Origin: Plumapathes pennacea
Lineage: Eukaryota; Cnidaria; Anthozoa; Antipatharia; Myriopathidae
NCBI GenBank assembly: GCA_964036295.1
Contig: OZ038465.1
Span: 26,198,870 to 26,262,869, forward strand
Direction of reading: 5' to 3'
DNA length: 64,000 nucleotides
Below are positions 11,386-22,805 of the stretch, one piece after another. Each line of letters begins with the position of its first letter. The first letter of the stretch is position 1. Made by a program: the position numbers and the translations under genes. Below the pieces are notes generated by a model that searched no databases, was not told the origin of the DNA, and saw only the letters and a program-made list of their open reading frames with translations.

Positions 11386-12654
11386 ACCCTCTCACCGTAG
11401 ATGCTTTGCGCACCCATGTTTATATTTATGTCATTGTTTATATTAGATGTACGATCTTTTGCTGGGACAGTAAAAGTGATCTTGGTAGTTATAAAGGTAC
11501 GGTGGCCCACAACTGTCTTGGCAAAAAGAACACTGCTCACGGCAAAAGAAAACAAGACTGGTAGCAAGTGAGCTCGTGGCATGGGTTGGGTCGAGACCAG
11601 AAGAAACTAAAATGGAAGGAACAAGAGCGAGTCTTCTAAAAAGAGACTTGCAGTTTCGCACCAGAAAAATGTCATACAGTATAGAAAACTTGACTTTTAA
11701 CACCTTGCTCAAATGAAACTACTATAAATTGTCATTACAACACTACACATGCTTCCACTTGCTTCTTAAAGGTTGAGTGACTATGTTTGAGCTGAGGAAT
11801 GAAAGGTCAACCAGCTAGAAAAGAGTAATGCGTGACTTATCTTTTTATGCACAGTCGATTCTTCGAAGCGGCTTTTTTTACTCATGCCCCCTAGGGTGAT
11901 GGGTCTAGCAATGCAGGCCGTTAATTTTTTTCCCTCCGTCGAGAATCTGCTCACGGTAGTTGGTTGTTGGCGATCACGTAATTGTGGGCCCTTCGTGTTT
12001 TTCAATTCGAGCCCCCACACAATGTCTCTCAGGACAAAAGTGACCCCCCACCCCTCCCCTTTCAACCGCAGCCACTGAAAACGTGCTCGCGTTTCACATT
12101 GCCCCTTGCCGTGATCTGCGAATGTAGTCCCTCCGATTGAGGTTTCTTCTGCACACCTGCCTAATAGTGAGCATAATTTGACTTCTTGGAAAATTATTGC
12201 CGCGTTACTGAACGTACCTGAAGACACGGGCCTGAAGATAATGTTTACTTTTGAGATCAACCGAACCAAGCATCACGTGGTTCGGTTCGCACCACAGTCA
12301 AATCTCCGATGTTATTGACGATTACATCGATATATTTAGCAATGAAAAGTCGCAGTGAAGTTGAAAAGGAATCAGGATTTCCGAAGTTGTTGCTTCATAG
12401 TCCGAAGTACAAGAAAGACGTTCTGAGCCTGCGATACTGTTGGCTAGCTATTCAATTATTATAAGAGTGGCGCGGCGTGGGGAGGCTGATTCCTCGCACT
12501 CACCAATCACTGCAGAGATGGGAATAGATTCGCGAGGAGTGGAAAAGAACGAAAGGAGGAGGAGACTGGGGAAAGGTAATTGCGATCCGGTTTGATTAAT
12601 ACTACAACTAAGAACCGTAAATGATGGCCATAAAAGCGAATTTTTAACTATTTG
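11386..12654. other. No gene recognised
   Basis: Several frames without domain likeness. C-rich patches near 12045-12060 resemble the C-rich repeat at 12655-12765. Nothing else seen. Confidence 0.3.
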
Positions 12655-12765
12655 ACCCCCAAAGGACGCCAACTACTTAGAAATGACCCCCCCCCCCCCA
12701 CAAGCTACCAATTTTCTGAAAGTGACCCCCAGCAATTTGGCCGGCCCCCCCTCACTGGTAATAAA
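12655..12765. repeat. Clustered GACCCCC motif repeat
   Basis: TGACCCCC-type blocks recur at 12655, 12683, 12724 and 12743, including a long C run. The layout resembles the repeated GGGGGTCAG blocks at 20850-20925 on the opposite strand, so both may be ends of one transposon family. That link is inference. Confidence 0.5.
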
Positions 12766-13136
12766 CGACCGGGCCCCAAGGTCTGTATGGTTTTTCTTGT
12801 GGTAGCGATTTTTGTTTAAACGGATAGTAAATGAAGCGTCTGAGAATGTATAAACAAGTTTCACTCGGCCGTACGTGATTTGCGCTATTTTAAGGTTCCC
12901 TAGTGCTCGATTATAGATACCGCTTCAACCAATGTATCTGTGTTCTGAGCAATATTTGTGTGAAAACTAGAACATCGAATAAGTAGAAGACGTGTCAAAA
13001 CTTGGTAAAACTTGAACTCGAATTTACCCTGCGGGCAGAGCGTCTCCCTTTCTCGGAAACTCGGGCTCTGTGTAACGTGCAGCGTATACAAACAGTAGGC
13101 GTTTAACTTCGTTTTGCGTGAAAGGTTCTTCGTTTA

Positions 13137-13424
13137 TTGTCTGAGGATACTAAATTACTAATGGGTCTGAGGCAAATATCACGCGAGATACAAGATCTGT
13201 CAATGAAATGTCACGAGGATAATATCATAGAACGGAGAATCCCGAATCATCAGTTACTTAGCTTTCACTCACGCCGCTTTAACAAAAGCAGGGAAGACCG
13301 GCAGGCCATTACATCCACAAGCGTGATGCACGCCTTTGTTGTCACGGTATCCAAACGTTTCCAGCTTCCGATAGAGATTAATTTCGTATCGACCCAGAAT
13401 TTTGCATTAAAGCTTAATGCATAG
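13137..13424 (+). other. Unassigned open frame without ATG
   Basis: A stop-free frame of about 95 codons opens with a charged, helix-like stretch (LRQISREIQDLSMKCHED). It has no ATG near its beginning and no recognised domain. It may be part of an exon or chance. Confidence 0.15.
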
Positions 13425-13551
13425 CAGTCTTGAACAAATTACTGTATCAGACTTGTACATGTAGGATGTGTAACTTCTGAAATGGCTTTTTCATACGAAG
13501 CAACTTCACCACTGGGCAGATAAAATGGGAAATATCATGTTTTAATGTGAT

Positions 13552-13682
13552 GCAGAGATAAGTCTAAAAAGCTGTCAGTTACAGCTACTTGAACATGATG
13601 CACACGCTGGGGAGATTAGCAAAGACGAGATAAGACTAAAAACCTGTCATTACAGCTACTTGTACATGATACATACGCAAAC
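13552..13682 (+). repeat. Imperfect tandem duplication, about 76 bp unit
   Basis: GAGATAAG.CTAAAAA.CTGTCA, TTACAGCTACTTG and ACATGAT.CA.ACGC appear twice in tandem with small differences. No function seen. Confidence 0.65.
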
Positions 13683-13827
13683 GTTCTAACATCTTCTGTA
13701 GAGATAGGCATAAACAAACAATATTAAAGAGAGTGGCACTGAGAAAAGCTTTATGTGTTCCTGTTAAAGTCTTCGTTTTCCGGGTCATAGGTCTTCGTTT
13801 TCAGGGTCTTCGCTTTCGTTACAACCC

Positions 13828-13992
13828 GGTGTCCCAATCTGAAATGTCCCCCATATTTCTGTCCGGTCGGACACTTCAACCCGGGCCGAAATGTCACCCG
13901 AACATTTCAGCATGTCCGGCCAAACATTCCAGTTTTAAGGCCTAAGTGTCCTCGCTGGTCTAAAACGTCCCCTGTTCGGAAAGGTACTTTTG
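13828..13992 (+). mobile_element. Left-end fragment of GTGTCCCAATCTG family
   Basis: Begins GTGTCCCAATCTGAAATGTC and carries repeated A(A/C)ATGTCCCC, CCGGACA and GGGCC.AAATG motifs. The same order occurs at 17331-17470. The right end seen at 18110-18215 is not found nearby here, so this copy appears truncated. Confidence 0.55.
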
Positions 13993-14533
13993 ATATTTGG
14001 AAAAGAATCTTTGAGCCATCTAATTCCCAGAGAGAAGTGGTTTGGAGGGAATATCGAAAGTTTCAATATATTAGACGGCGGAGTTAATATCGACGCCCGT
14101 GCTAATTAATTTAACTTCAGTCAGAACATCGCTGATCCCCACTGCAAGTGTGTGAGTGGCAAGAAGTTGCTTCATTTTCGAAAGAATTTGGCACTAGTTA
14201 CCACTGCATAGAAAAGAGACCCTTTCTGCGTGAATGCATTCCGCGTCTAGCGGCAGTCGGCGGCCATTATCGTATCATACGAAAATGGTGACTATGGTGC
14301 CACATCGTCGGCGGCTAAAGACCTGAAGATTATATATCTAAAGGAGCCTATATTAAAGTTGTGGTTACAGCAGAAGGAGGAATTTGGGTGGAAGGAGCAA
14401 ACTATTGAGCAGCAATTTTGCTCAGTTTTTACTCCAACGTGGTGTTGAGGATATTTTCTTGTCAAGCATTTAGACCACAGGGAGAAGATAAATTCGCTTC
14501 CTTTCCGTAATGTAAAACACTATGTATTGACCT
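13993..14533. other. No gene recognised
   Basis: Non-coding as far as can be seen. Confidence 0.3.
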
Positions 14534-14779
14534 ACAATCCCGGACAAAATGTGTTGACACATACTTTAAATGTCGTACTTTTGTCAAAACTACCATGCTG
14601 TGAGTCATCCAGTTCCAAAGAAAACTGCTTCTAATCACCCCCCTCCCCGTATCAATGTTGTAGCTTGAATCTGGAAGAGTTCTGGTGAGACTTTGACGGA
14701 AACCGTTGCTAAATAATTCATTTACCAACATTGGAATGGGGGGAGGGGAGAATGTGTCAACACTTTTGTCCAAGATTGT
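14534..14779 (+). mobile_element. Tc1/mariner-like MITE, copy 1
   Basis: A 246-bp element with terminal inverted repeats ACAATCCCGGACAAAA and, complementary at the right, TTTTGTCCAAGATTGT, followed inward by TTGACAC/GTGTCAA. TA precedes the left end. Nearly identical to 16935-17179. No coding capacity. The CAAAA-type ends and TA target point to Tc1/mariner, by inference. Confidence 0.7.
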
Positions 14780-14907
14780 CCGAATACAAAATAGCAAGAA
14801 AGTAACCTCTCTCATAGCTAAGAGTCGTAAAAAGCCTTCTATTTTGTTAAATGCGAGGGTTGAATGCAGTTCTAAAGGCTAGGCTGTAGCGGTAGTCTAT
14901 TTTGGGA

Positions 14908-16193
14908 TGCCAGAGGCCAAAAAAGTAAGATTCATTTATAGGCCGGAGCCAGTGGTACATTCAGTTATGTCGGATTTTGATACTCAGAAAGCGACGACTG
15001 CCAAAATTTCATAAAGATGGTTATGTGAGTACACATGTTTCAAATTAAGAAATAAGAGCACCTTTTGCGAAAGTATAACATTAAATTGGTGCCGTTCCGT
15101 GCTCTGGAAAAGCAACCTAAATGCATTTCAAGAACCGCGTCCTACACAGGAGATATACGAAAGGTTGACAATATCGACTCCGAAATCCAAGAAAAAGGGC
15201 AATGACATATTGAAAATGGTCTTAAATGTATCGCAAATGGTTGCCTATGTGGAATTTTATGATCCGGAGAGGTTGAAATATGACACGGTTTACAACGGTT
15301 TATGTACCGATCAATTCGAAACTCGCACATCCCCCCCCCGGGCAACCCCCCGGGCATTTGAACTTTTCGATTTTCCGATGGTCAAATTCCCCACCCTCGG
15401 GCCAAAATGACTGTTCAAATGCCCCGGTTTTAAGGCTGAATTTAGTGGTCAAATGCCCCACCCCCGGGGCAAAAAAAACGCTGAAAAACAGATACACGTC
15501 TAACAATGTGAAAGTCGCGCGCGTCCGAGCTCGATAACGGTGAGTACGTTGGCTAAAATTGTTTCTTTAAGCGAATTACACTGTAGGAAGTAAATACGAG
15601 TGATTTGCAAGACTGAAGCAGATTTATGAACTATTTATATACTGGGCCGGGGAAAAAAGTCGAAGGGAATTGACACGGAATTGTCGACAAGAAATGCCGC
15701 GAGTCGTGTTCCGATGCGCCGAGGGTATTAAAGTCGTTGACATTTTTCTTTAAACCGTACGGCTAACAAAATGCATTTATTTAACATCCAATGATAAGGT
15801 TTCAAACCATACCTTGAGCCAGCGAAGCAGCGCTTTATTGCGAGTTGTTTAAATCGTAACGGCGCAACATCGGAGATTGATCCTCGATAAATGAACGTTG
15901 TGCTTGGAACATTCACTGATATGCCTCTCAATTTAGACAAAATAAACACTTAGCACACACCGTACGCACAGCTAAAACACTTTCGCGTAAAGCGGGGCGA
16001 AATTGAGGGAACGAGTTCAAATTCCCCACCCCTCCGTGGTTGTGGTCAAATGCCCCACCCCGGGCGAGAGCAGTTGGTCAAATTCCCGCCTCCCCGGGCA
16101 AGGGAGGCGGTCAAATGCCCGGGGTATGCCCGGGGGGGGGATGTGCGAGTTTCAAATTGACTGGTACATTACACTATGAACTAAAATAGAATC
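14908..16193 (+). pseudogene. Open frame(s) interrupted by a TIR element
   Basis: ATG at 14908 opens a 35-codon frame (MPEAKKVRFIYRPEPVVHSV at its start) that contains a possible donor, AAA|GTAAGA. A second frame open from about 15040 reads through ERLTISTPKSKKKGNDILKM and ends at the base where the C-rich TIR element 15303-16168 begins. After the element's right TTA the frame resumes and stops seven codons later (HYELK then TAG at 16186-16188). The element therefore appears to have split a coding exon near its natural end. I do not recognise the protein. Splice sites between the two frames are not clear, so the two frames may not belong to the same gene. Confidence 0.3.
15303..16168. mobile_element. 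C-rich TIR transposon, copy 1 (3-bp TTA duplication)
   Basis: An 866-bp element with ends TGTACCGATCAATTCGAAAC and the near-complement ending GAATT-type/TTTCAAATTGACTGGTACA. It is flanked by TTA on both sides. Internally it has C-rich blocks in which (T)GGTCAAATGCCCC or GGTCAAATTCCC recurs several times near both ends, like arrays of transposase-binding sites. It encodes no transposase. Copy 2 at 58938-59810 is almost identical and flanked by TAA. Three-base TWA duplications suggest PIF/Harbinger-type mobilisation, but no transposase is available to prove it. Confidence 0.75.
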
Positions 16194-16934
16194 TGTCTAA
16201 TCCTCTTTCACTCTGTAGTGTAAACCGTTGGAAATCCTAAATAAGTGCAACACAAGCTATAATTTTATATCGTATTCGGATAAAATATCACTCTTTATGC
16301 CATTTCAGGTGGTTTTGTAACAATTTTTCTAATTTTTTAGTGAAATTTACCTGACGCGAGAGCGTGCGTTATTCTGCCGATTAGAACTAATTTAAAATAA
16401 TTATCTTATTCAGCTGCGTTACGTGTCATTTTATCAAGTTTTTGGAGTTGAGGGACACTTAAAAACATTCACCGACGACAAAGCAGTTCTGTAACCGACT
16501 TTTCCCTTCACTCAGTCGCTCTATCTGGGGCACAATTCGCACTTAGTAATGTATTGCTCGTTGTGTGTGCGCTTGTCATGATGTTTTATTCGTCTATTTT
16601 CGAGTGACTTTCACCCGTGCTGATCTCGAACAGGTTGCACTACCCACTGCTGATTTTTGAAATTCGATGGAAATACGGGACCCTTGTATAGGATCATAAG
16701 GAACATCCAAACTCTTATGATCTAAAGCAATCTTCTCTTGAAACATGATCTGACTCGACGCGCACTTATTCAATAACTGTAGGCGGATGCTTCCTTCAAC
16801 TGTCAATTTCTAACTCAAGGTAATATAGGCTTACATTTCAGCCAAAATATAGCAATCGGTGTTCCTCAGACTCCACTGCGTTTTCAAACTTTTCTGGAAA
16901 ACCATTACGTGTAGAATTAGAAAACCGCATTCAG

Positions 16935-17179
16935 ACAATCCCGGACAAAATGTGTTGACACATACTTTAAATGTCGTACTTTTGTCAAAACTACCATGCT
17001 GTGAGTCATCCAGCTCCAAAGAAAACTGCTTCTAATCACCCCCCTCCCCGTATCAATGTTGTAGCTTGAATCTGGAAGAGTTCCGGTGAGACTTTGACGG
17101 AAACCGTTGCTAAATAATTCATTTACCAACATTGGAATGGGGGAGGGGAGAATGTGTCAACACTTTTGTCCAAGATTGT
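16935..17179 (+). mobile_element. Tc1/mariner-like MITE, copy 2
   Basis: A 245-bp copy nearly identical to 14534-14779, in the same orientation, with only a handful of differences. Right flank begins TA-like (TGTACA). The high identity suggests both were mobilised recently. Confidence 0.7.
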
Positions 17180-17330
17180 ACATGTTGAATTGAATACCGC
17201 GCGGAATGCATACACAGGGACGAAAGCTGCACTTCGTGTTTCGCTTGATGTTGACCGTATCATACTGGCGACGGATGTAATGTAATTAAGGGACCTGACG
17301 TAATCTAATCTTGCGCCAGTTCCAGTGTCC

Positions 17331-18215
17331 CAATCTGAAACGTCCCCCCATATTTCTGTTTGGCCGGACACTTCGGCCCGGGCCAAAATGTCCCCCGGAC
17401 ATTCCAGTCTTGAGGCCTGAGTGTCCTTGCTGTTCTAAAATGTCCCCTGTTCGGAAAAGTGATTTTGATAGTTAAAATGGGTTCTAACAAGAAAGGATAC
17501 TCATAAAGATCTCATAACAGTTTAAGACCACTGGAGAAACGGTAACTTTCTCTTTGTCAGAATATTTGCAGTCATTTACGTACGAGACAGCCATTACACA
17601 ACGGGCGCCTGCCTGTCGGCTATTATCTGATTCAGATGTTTGGTGAGTCATGTTTCGTCAGTGCCTGAGTTTGAAGCACTAATCTTCCATACCGAACTTA
17701 AACACACAAAATAGTTAACTACCGTGTTCTTAATCAAACGAGCTACTGTGTCGGATTTGTAAGCGGGCTCCGGAAATCTAAAATAAACATGGTGGCAATA
17801 GAGATGTGTAATTACATCCAGCTTGGACTCTTTAGTGTTACCACCCAAGTACATTTTTGCAGTAAAGTCTCTAATCAGATGCAGAATACACTCTTTTGGG
17901 TAGTAATAAGCAAACGAATGTTACATATAACTTGATATAAAGTCTATCATAATTTAAAATATCACAGTAGTATATTTTTTGTCATACAATTGACAAAATC
18001 GCTCATTAGATTTGTTTGATTCGATGAGTTCGTTTGCTAAACAATGACAGTTTATCGATCTCTCTTGTTCAAAAAATATGGAAATTTGATAAAATTTGAG
18101 AGTGGAAAATTTAAGACCAGAGGGGGATAATTTTGCCTTGGCCAGAATGACCGGCCGGACATTTCAACCCGGGTCAAAATGTCCGGGGGGGGGACATCCT
18201 GGTCAGGGGGACAAA
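17331..18215. mobile_element. GTGTCCCAATCTG family, probably complete
   Basis: Left end GTGTCCCAATCTGAAACGTC, right end with GTCCGGGGGGGGG and ..GGTCAGGGGGAC. Both terminal regions contain repeated AAAATGTCC / CCGGACA / CCCGGGCC motifs in opposite orientation, separated by about 600 bp of AT-rich sequence. This is the same plan as the C-rich TIR element at 15303-16168 (subterminal motif arrays, no gene) but with a different motif. Target duplication could not be fixed. Confidence 0.5.
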
Positions 18216-19423
18216 AAAGCCTGTTACACCGGCAATAGAATTAGAGTCCAGTTAAAACTTACTTGCAGTGCCGTGTATTTTAAAATGCTGCAAAAGTAAA
18301 CCAAGATAATAAAGGTTGATGAACCAAAGATGGAAACGCCGTGCAAGAGAGACAAGAAGATTTTCTTCACATGATGCTATGCAGATTGGGATTGTTCTCA
18401 ATTTGCTCGACTCTTCGCATATTGTGATTATTCTCAATTTCAGTGCGGGACTCTCTTCTTGAAACTCCTTCGCAGAACTGTAAGTTACATTTTGAATTCC
18501 ACCTTCATTAGGTTACTCGACAACTATACTGTCAGTTAAGGAGAAAAAAAAAACACCTTAAAGAATGCCCTGCAAAATTTACGAAGCAGTTTTGGCAATA
18601 AGGAAAATGTGTCCAGCTTGAAAGATTTTGAGCTTGGTCGAACTCTGAAGGAAGTTTTTCCGTCTCCACGAAGATTTTAACTACGTACGGACAAAAAGCA
18701 AATCTGTTATTACAATCTGGCTAAAATTGTGGGCCAGCGGGCTAAATTTAAAAAAAAATTGAATCTAGCTCAGCAACCTACCAATTATCAAGATTCAGAC
18801 ATCCACTGGGAGGACTTACCAAAAACAGTGTGCCAAATGGGGTTGGCAATAATGACATGCCAAGAGAAAAAAGTTCTGGAACGAATTAATATTGATTGCC
18901 AATACCGATGTAACGGCAATCAGAGTTCTACGAGAAGTCAAAATATTCAAAGACTGGAACTTTACAGTTCACGTAAACAACAAAGCCATCGCGTACAGTT
19001 ATGTGGAAATTTCGGAACTGATGCCGTGATATGACAACAAACTTTGAAGTTCTTCATGGTTAGATGTTATCCATAAATCGACCGTGTGCAAGGGATGCGA
19101 AGTACATGAATCTGCATGCGGTGAAACAGACATTTGGTCCAATAGCAACTCTCCACAAGTTCCGGGCCTGCACTATCGTCATTCTCCCAACTGTCGTGTG
19201 TTATTGCCAAATGACTTCAAACGGAGAACACGACTATGCTTCGACAATTGTGCAACTAAAGAGAAATTCGAAGGAAAATGGTTTCTACTTTCCCTTTGCT
19301 CATTTTCCAGCCAAATAGGCAGACCTTTTTTTCTTTTTCTGTCAACTTTTAGAAATCAGTTGCCTGGTTAAAGACACGACTTTGTTGTGATGGTGGTAAA
19401 ACATACCGAAACTTTATTTATAA
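18216..19423. other. No gene recognised
   Basis: Frames at 18729-19034 and 19064-19371 have no recognisable domain or splice context. Nothing else seen. Confidence 0.3.
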
Positions 19424-19614
19424 ACCCTTTATCTCACAAGAGTCATCAACTTCAATGTTCTCCTCCGGTCTTTCGCCAGAAATATGTCTACAGTATGAAG
19501 GATTTGTCACCTGATGGTGTGCTCAGCTGAAAGTTGATTTAGCTGACAATTCTCACTACACCGCTATTATATTTTCTTTTGAAAAAGTTTGGAAATCTCC
19601 ACTTTGAGCTGTCA
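19424..19614 (+). mobile_element. piggyBac-like MITE, decayed copy
   Basis: CCCTTTATCTCACAAGAGTC, then ATCAACTTCAATGTTCTCC, CGCCAGAAATATG and ACAATTCTCACTACA, aligns with the intact element at 25593-25804 over its length. Its right end has decayed (TTGAGCTGTCAA). Confidence 0.6.
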
Positions 19615-20012
19615 AATCGAACAAAATCCAGTTTTCTTGCGTGTTTCCCCGCTTCTTCTCTCGAGTTTGTTATTGTAAAAAACAATTGACATCAGTCAAT
19701 TTGGATTATGAAAGGGCTACAAGCCTAAATATACTATTAAGATGGTGTATTCTTATTCAGTTTCGCCTCTGCAATAGTCGAATCATTCAGCGACTCAATT
19801 TCTGAGAGCAGAAAAATATTAATCATATAAATTTACACTTGGAAGTAACTGACATGATCACTGGCATGTAAATTGATTAAATAAATAATAATTAATGCTT
19901 TATCGAAATGGTGCAGCAATGTATTATCAGGAAAATATGAATATTTTCAAACCAGGCAGCATGTAATATTTAAGAAATATATAACGCGCGCCGTGTTTAC
20001 ATAGCCTGATGC

Positions 20013-20112
20013 AAACACGAGAGGGAGTTTGAGAGAATGAGAAGGTTTGTGTAAACTCGAGCCGCCGCGGCGAGGGTTTACACAAACTTTCGAGTTCTCC
20101 CAAACTCACTTT
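20013..20112. repeat. Imperfect hairpin repeat
   Basis: GAGTTTGAGAGAATGAGAA / TTTGTGTAAACTCG pairs with GGGTTTACACAAACTTTCG / GTTCTCCCAAACTC around a GCCGCCGCGGCG tip. It lies immediately left of the palindrome 20113-20760. Confidence 0.6.
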
Positions 20113-20760
20113 GCTACGCTCGAAACACGTAAAGGGTTTCAAAACACCATACCTTCAAACTCTCGATACATCTCCAGATCCGCTTGATCACGCTTTGGTG
20201 ATGCTTGCTCCAGTACTCCGTACAGCCTGCCTGTTTACTACAGGAATCGCAAATAAACTTGATCTTTCGTGTTTAGTTGCCCTGCACGCCATGTTGTTTT
20301 GGATTAGTAACCGCGCTTGTACGCAAGTAGGCCCCAGGGGAGGAGGAGAGGGTCAGTTTCAGTCAGGCGTTCCCGTGATAACAGCATGGATGGTGAGCTG
20401 CTCATTTATTAATTTTCATCGTAATTACCCCGGGCAATCGCTCGTCAATTCCTTCTTTTCTTATTCAATGAGCAACTCACCATCCATGCTGTTACCACGG
20501 GAACGCCTGACTAAAACTGACCCTCTCCTCCTCCGCTGGGGCCTACTTGTGTACGAGCGCGGTTACTAATCCAAAACAACATGGCGTGCAGGGCAACTGA
20601 ACACCAAAGGTCAAGTTTATTTGCGATTTCTGTTGTAAACAGGCAGGCTGTACGGAGTACTGGAGCAAGCATCACCAAAGCGTGATCAAGCGGATCTGGA
20701 GATGTATCAAGAGTTTGAAGGTATGGTGTTTTGAAACGCTTCACGTGTTTCGAGCGTAGC
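20113..20760. repeat. Large inverted repeat, arms about 290 bp
   Basis: The left arm 20113-20402 (starting GCTACGCTCGAAACACGT) matches the reverse complement of the right arm 20469-20760 (ending GTGTTTCGAGCGTAGC) with a few differences. The spacer is about 66 bp. Identical-looking frames on opposite strands are a consequence of the palindrome, not two genes. It is either a foldback element or two head-to-head copies of a repeat. With the adjoining hairpin it may form one unit. Confidence 0.8.
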
Positions 20761-20849
20761 ATTTTAATGTTATGACTCTTCGGTTCACTTCGCTAGCCTC
20801 GGAAAACACAGCCCAGGCGTTATACTAATCGATATGAGTGTTTTTGGAG

Positions 20850-20925
20850 GGGGTCAGTGTTTTACAGGGGGTCAGTGATTTATAGGGGGGTCAGCATCTC
20901 ATAAAGGAGGGTCAGTCTTTTGTCG
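20850..20925 (+). repeat. Clustered GGGGGTCAGT blocks
   Basis: GGGGGTCAGTGTTTTACA, GGGGGTCAGTGATTTATA, GGGGGGTCAGCATCTCATA and GGAGGGTCAGTCTTTTG follow each other at intervals of about 19 bases. They look like the subterminal motif array of a transposon. Confidence 0.65.
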
Positions 20926-21427
20926 AAACCCTCAAAAAATTGTCACGTGCAAACAGTCAAAACCTCACGCTGTTTTGGTGCTCGGGTGAACGGACTTTTC
21001 AAGAGCAATCGTTGCTCAGTGTACATCGCTCCGTTTTTCACAGGATTTGTGCCTTTTATTTTAGGACTGTTCCCTATTCTTCGCTACGAGTTTTCCATCG
21101 TTTTCCATCATGCATGTTGTTTGATTGCTTGGAGATATTCGAAGTTCATTTACATTGTGTGGAAAGGTGGCTGGGACATCAGATTTGGATGATCAGTTGT
21201 TCTCTATCCGTATCATAACCCCGATGACTTGTAGCAAGGTGAGATGAATCGTGTTATTCTTTGTTTCGATCCGTTGTGATTCACGTGTTGCGTGGCTTTT
21301 GTGTTCTAAATTAAATTGCATGAATGATTCTCCCGTGTGCGCTTGAATTGGTTTGATGCAATTCTTAAAATATATTTAACTGACTCAGTGTAGTTCATTG
21401 TAACAAATACCATCCCTACGTACGTAT

Positions 21428-21635
21428 TTAACCCTTTCACTCCAAAGTTCAAAGTGCGGATTCTTCCAATAATTTAAGAAGAGAGAGATGTGAAGAGAAT
21501 TAATACTCCAATCAGCTAGCATACAGCAAGCTATCTAAAGCTAACTTCTCCATATTGTAATGATAGGGATATGTCTTTGTTCAGAAATTAGAGGAGGAAA
21601 TTGCAGCGGATCACTCTTGGGAATGAAAGGGTTAA
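21428..21635 (-). mobile_element. piggyBac-like MITE, diverged copy
   Basis: Bounded by TTAA on both sides, with ends CCCTTTCACTCC and GGAATGAAAGGG. The right end (CACTCTTGGGAATG) matches the left end of 25593-25804 in reverse, so it lies in the opposite orientation. No coding capacity. Confidence 0.65.
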
Positions 21636-22721
21636 AATTCACTTAGCTCCCACCATATAAATATTGACCATATTCTGGCTGCTACTGGTTCTCTATTTTT
21701 TTTTTAGATTGCCTAAATTGTTTGCTTGGAAAGTTGTTAAACTTTAGATGAACACATGTGGAAAGGCAGAAATACATTCACATGGCAAATAAAAAATAAC
21801 AGTTTAAAATATAACAAAGCTATATTATGATACCCATTTATTTGTCCCTTAACTACATTGTTTGGTTAGCATCGATTTTGTGTAACTGCCATGATGTATA
21901 AATTTGCTTTACCCGATCTGTTATATTCTTTGCTTTTTATAGGGAAAAACATGGATAGTAGAGTGATTTAGGCATACAAGACAGTCATTAAGAACCTGAT
22001 AGGAGCCCTGGACACTACAACATAACAGCTTAGTCCAGTTTAAATATGTGCTGATCATACATATATTTTGCAGTTCCGTAATCAAGTATGTACTCTGTAA
22101 TTACGTTTTTTGTTTACACATGTTCTTGAATGAGACTTAGTTCTGATGAACCGATACTCTGTATTTATTCGCATTTGTGATGTATTTAAAGAGGTACCGC
22201 ATTCATTATCAGTGAATTGTTATTAATAGTGGGTCACGAGCAATCGAGATCACAACTGATTGTACAAATTCTCTGTAAATTATCGTTCCCTGTTTTCAAT
22301 GTTCACTGTAAGTTGCCTGTTGCTCAGTTTAATAATCCGATGGACCTATCCTTTCCACTGTTATTTCAAAGAAACTCGAGTGGTCTGCCCAGCGCTTAAA
22401 ATAATCTTTCATCAATCATTGCTTCTGCCACAACCACCATTGCTGTTTCTTTGCTGGTGGCTTATAATTTCTTGTTTTTCTCATAAACTTAGGTCAATTA
22501 AAAAGAATCAGGAACTTCACTGAATTCAAATAGTCAAAAATTGTCCCACTGCACAACCTCAGAGCAATATAACACACTTTCCATGTTACATACTAGCTTC
22601 ATGCAAACACGGTTAGGAACCAATCACAGCGCTCATTATATAACTTTTATTTTATAAACTATAGTTTGTTACTGCATCAAAACAATTTAAGGGTGGAAGA
22701 CCGGAGAGTATCAACGTAAAT
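21636..22721. other. No gene recognised
   Basis: AT-rich, non-coding. Nothing seen. Confidence 0.3.
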
Positions 22722-22722
22722 A

Positions 22723-22805
22723 CAGTAGAACCCCGCTATATCGACCTCGGTTATCTCGAACTAATTCTGATGCTTCCTTTGAGAGATCGAGATAACAGGG
22801 TTGAT
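22723..22805 (+). mobile_element. pogo/Tigger-like terminal fragment
   Basis: CAGTAGAACCCCGCTATATC, after TA, then repeated TTATCTCGA / GATCGAGATAAC units, matches the style of pogo/Tigger ends (CAGTAGAACC..). The opposite end was not found, so it is a fragment or a very small MITE. Confidence 0.45.

Noticed and set aside
20111..20762. Long frames on both strands (152 and 83 codons) with the same N-terminus
   Set aside because: They are mirror images produced by the palindrome. No domain, start context or third copy supports a protein.
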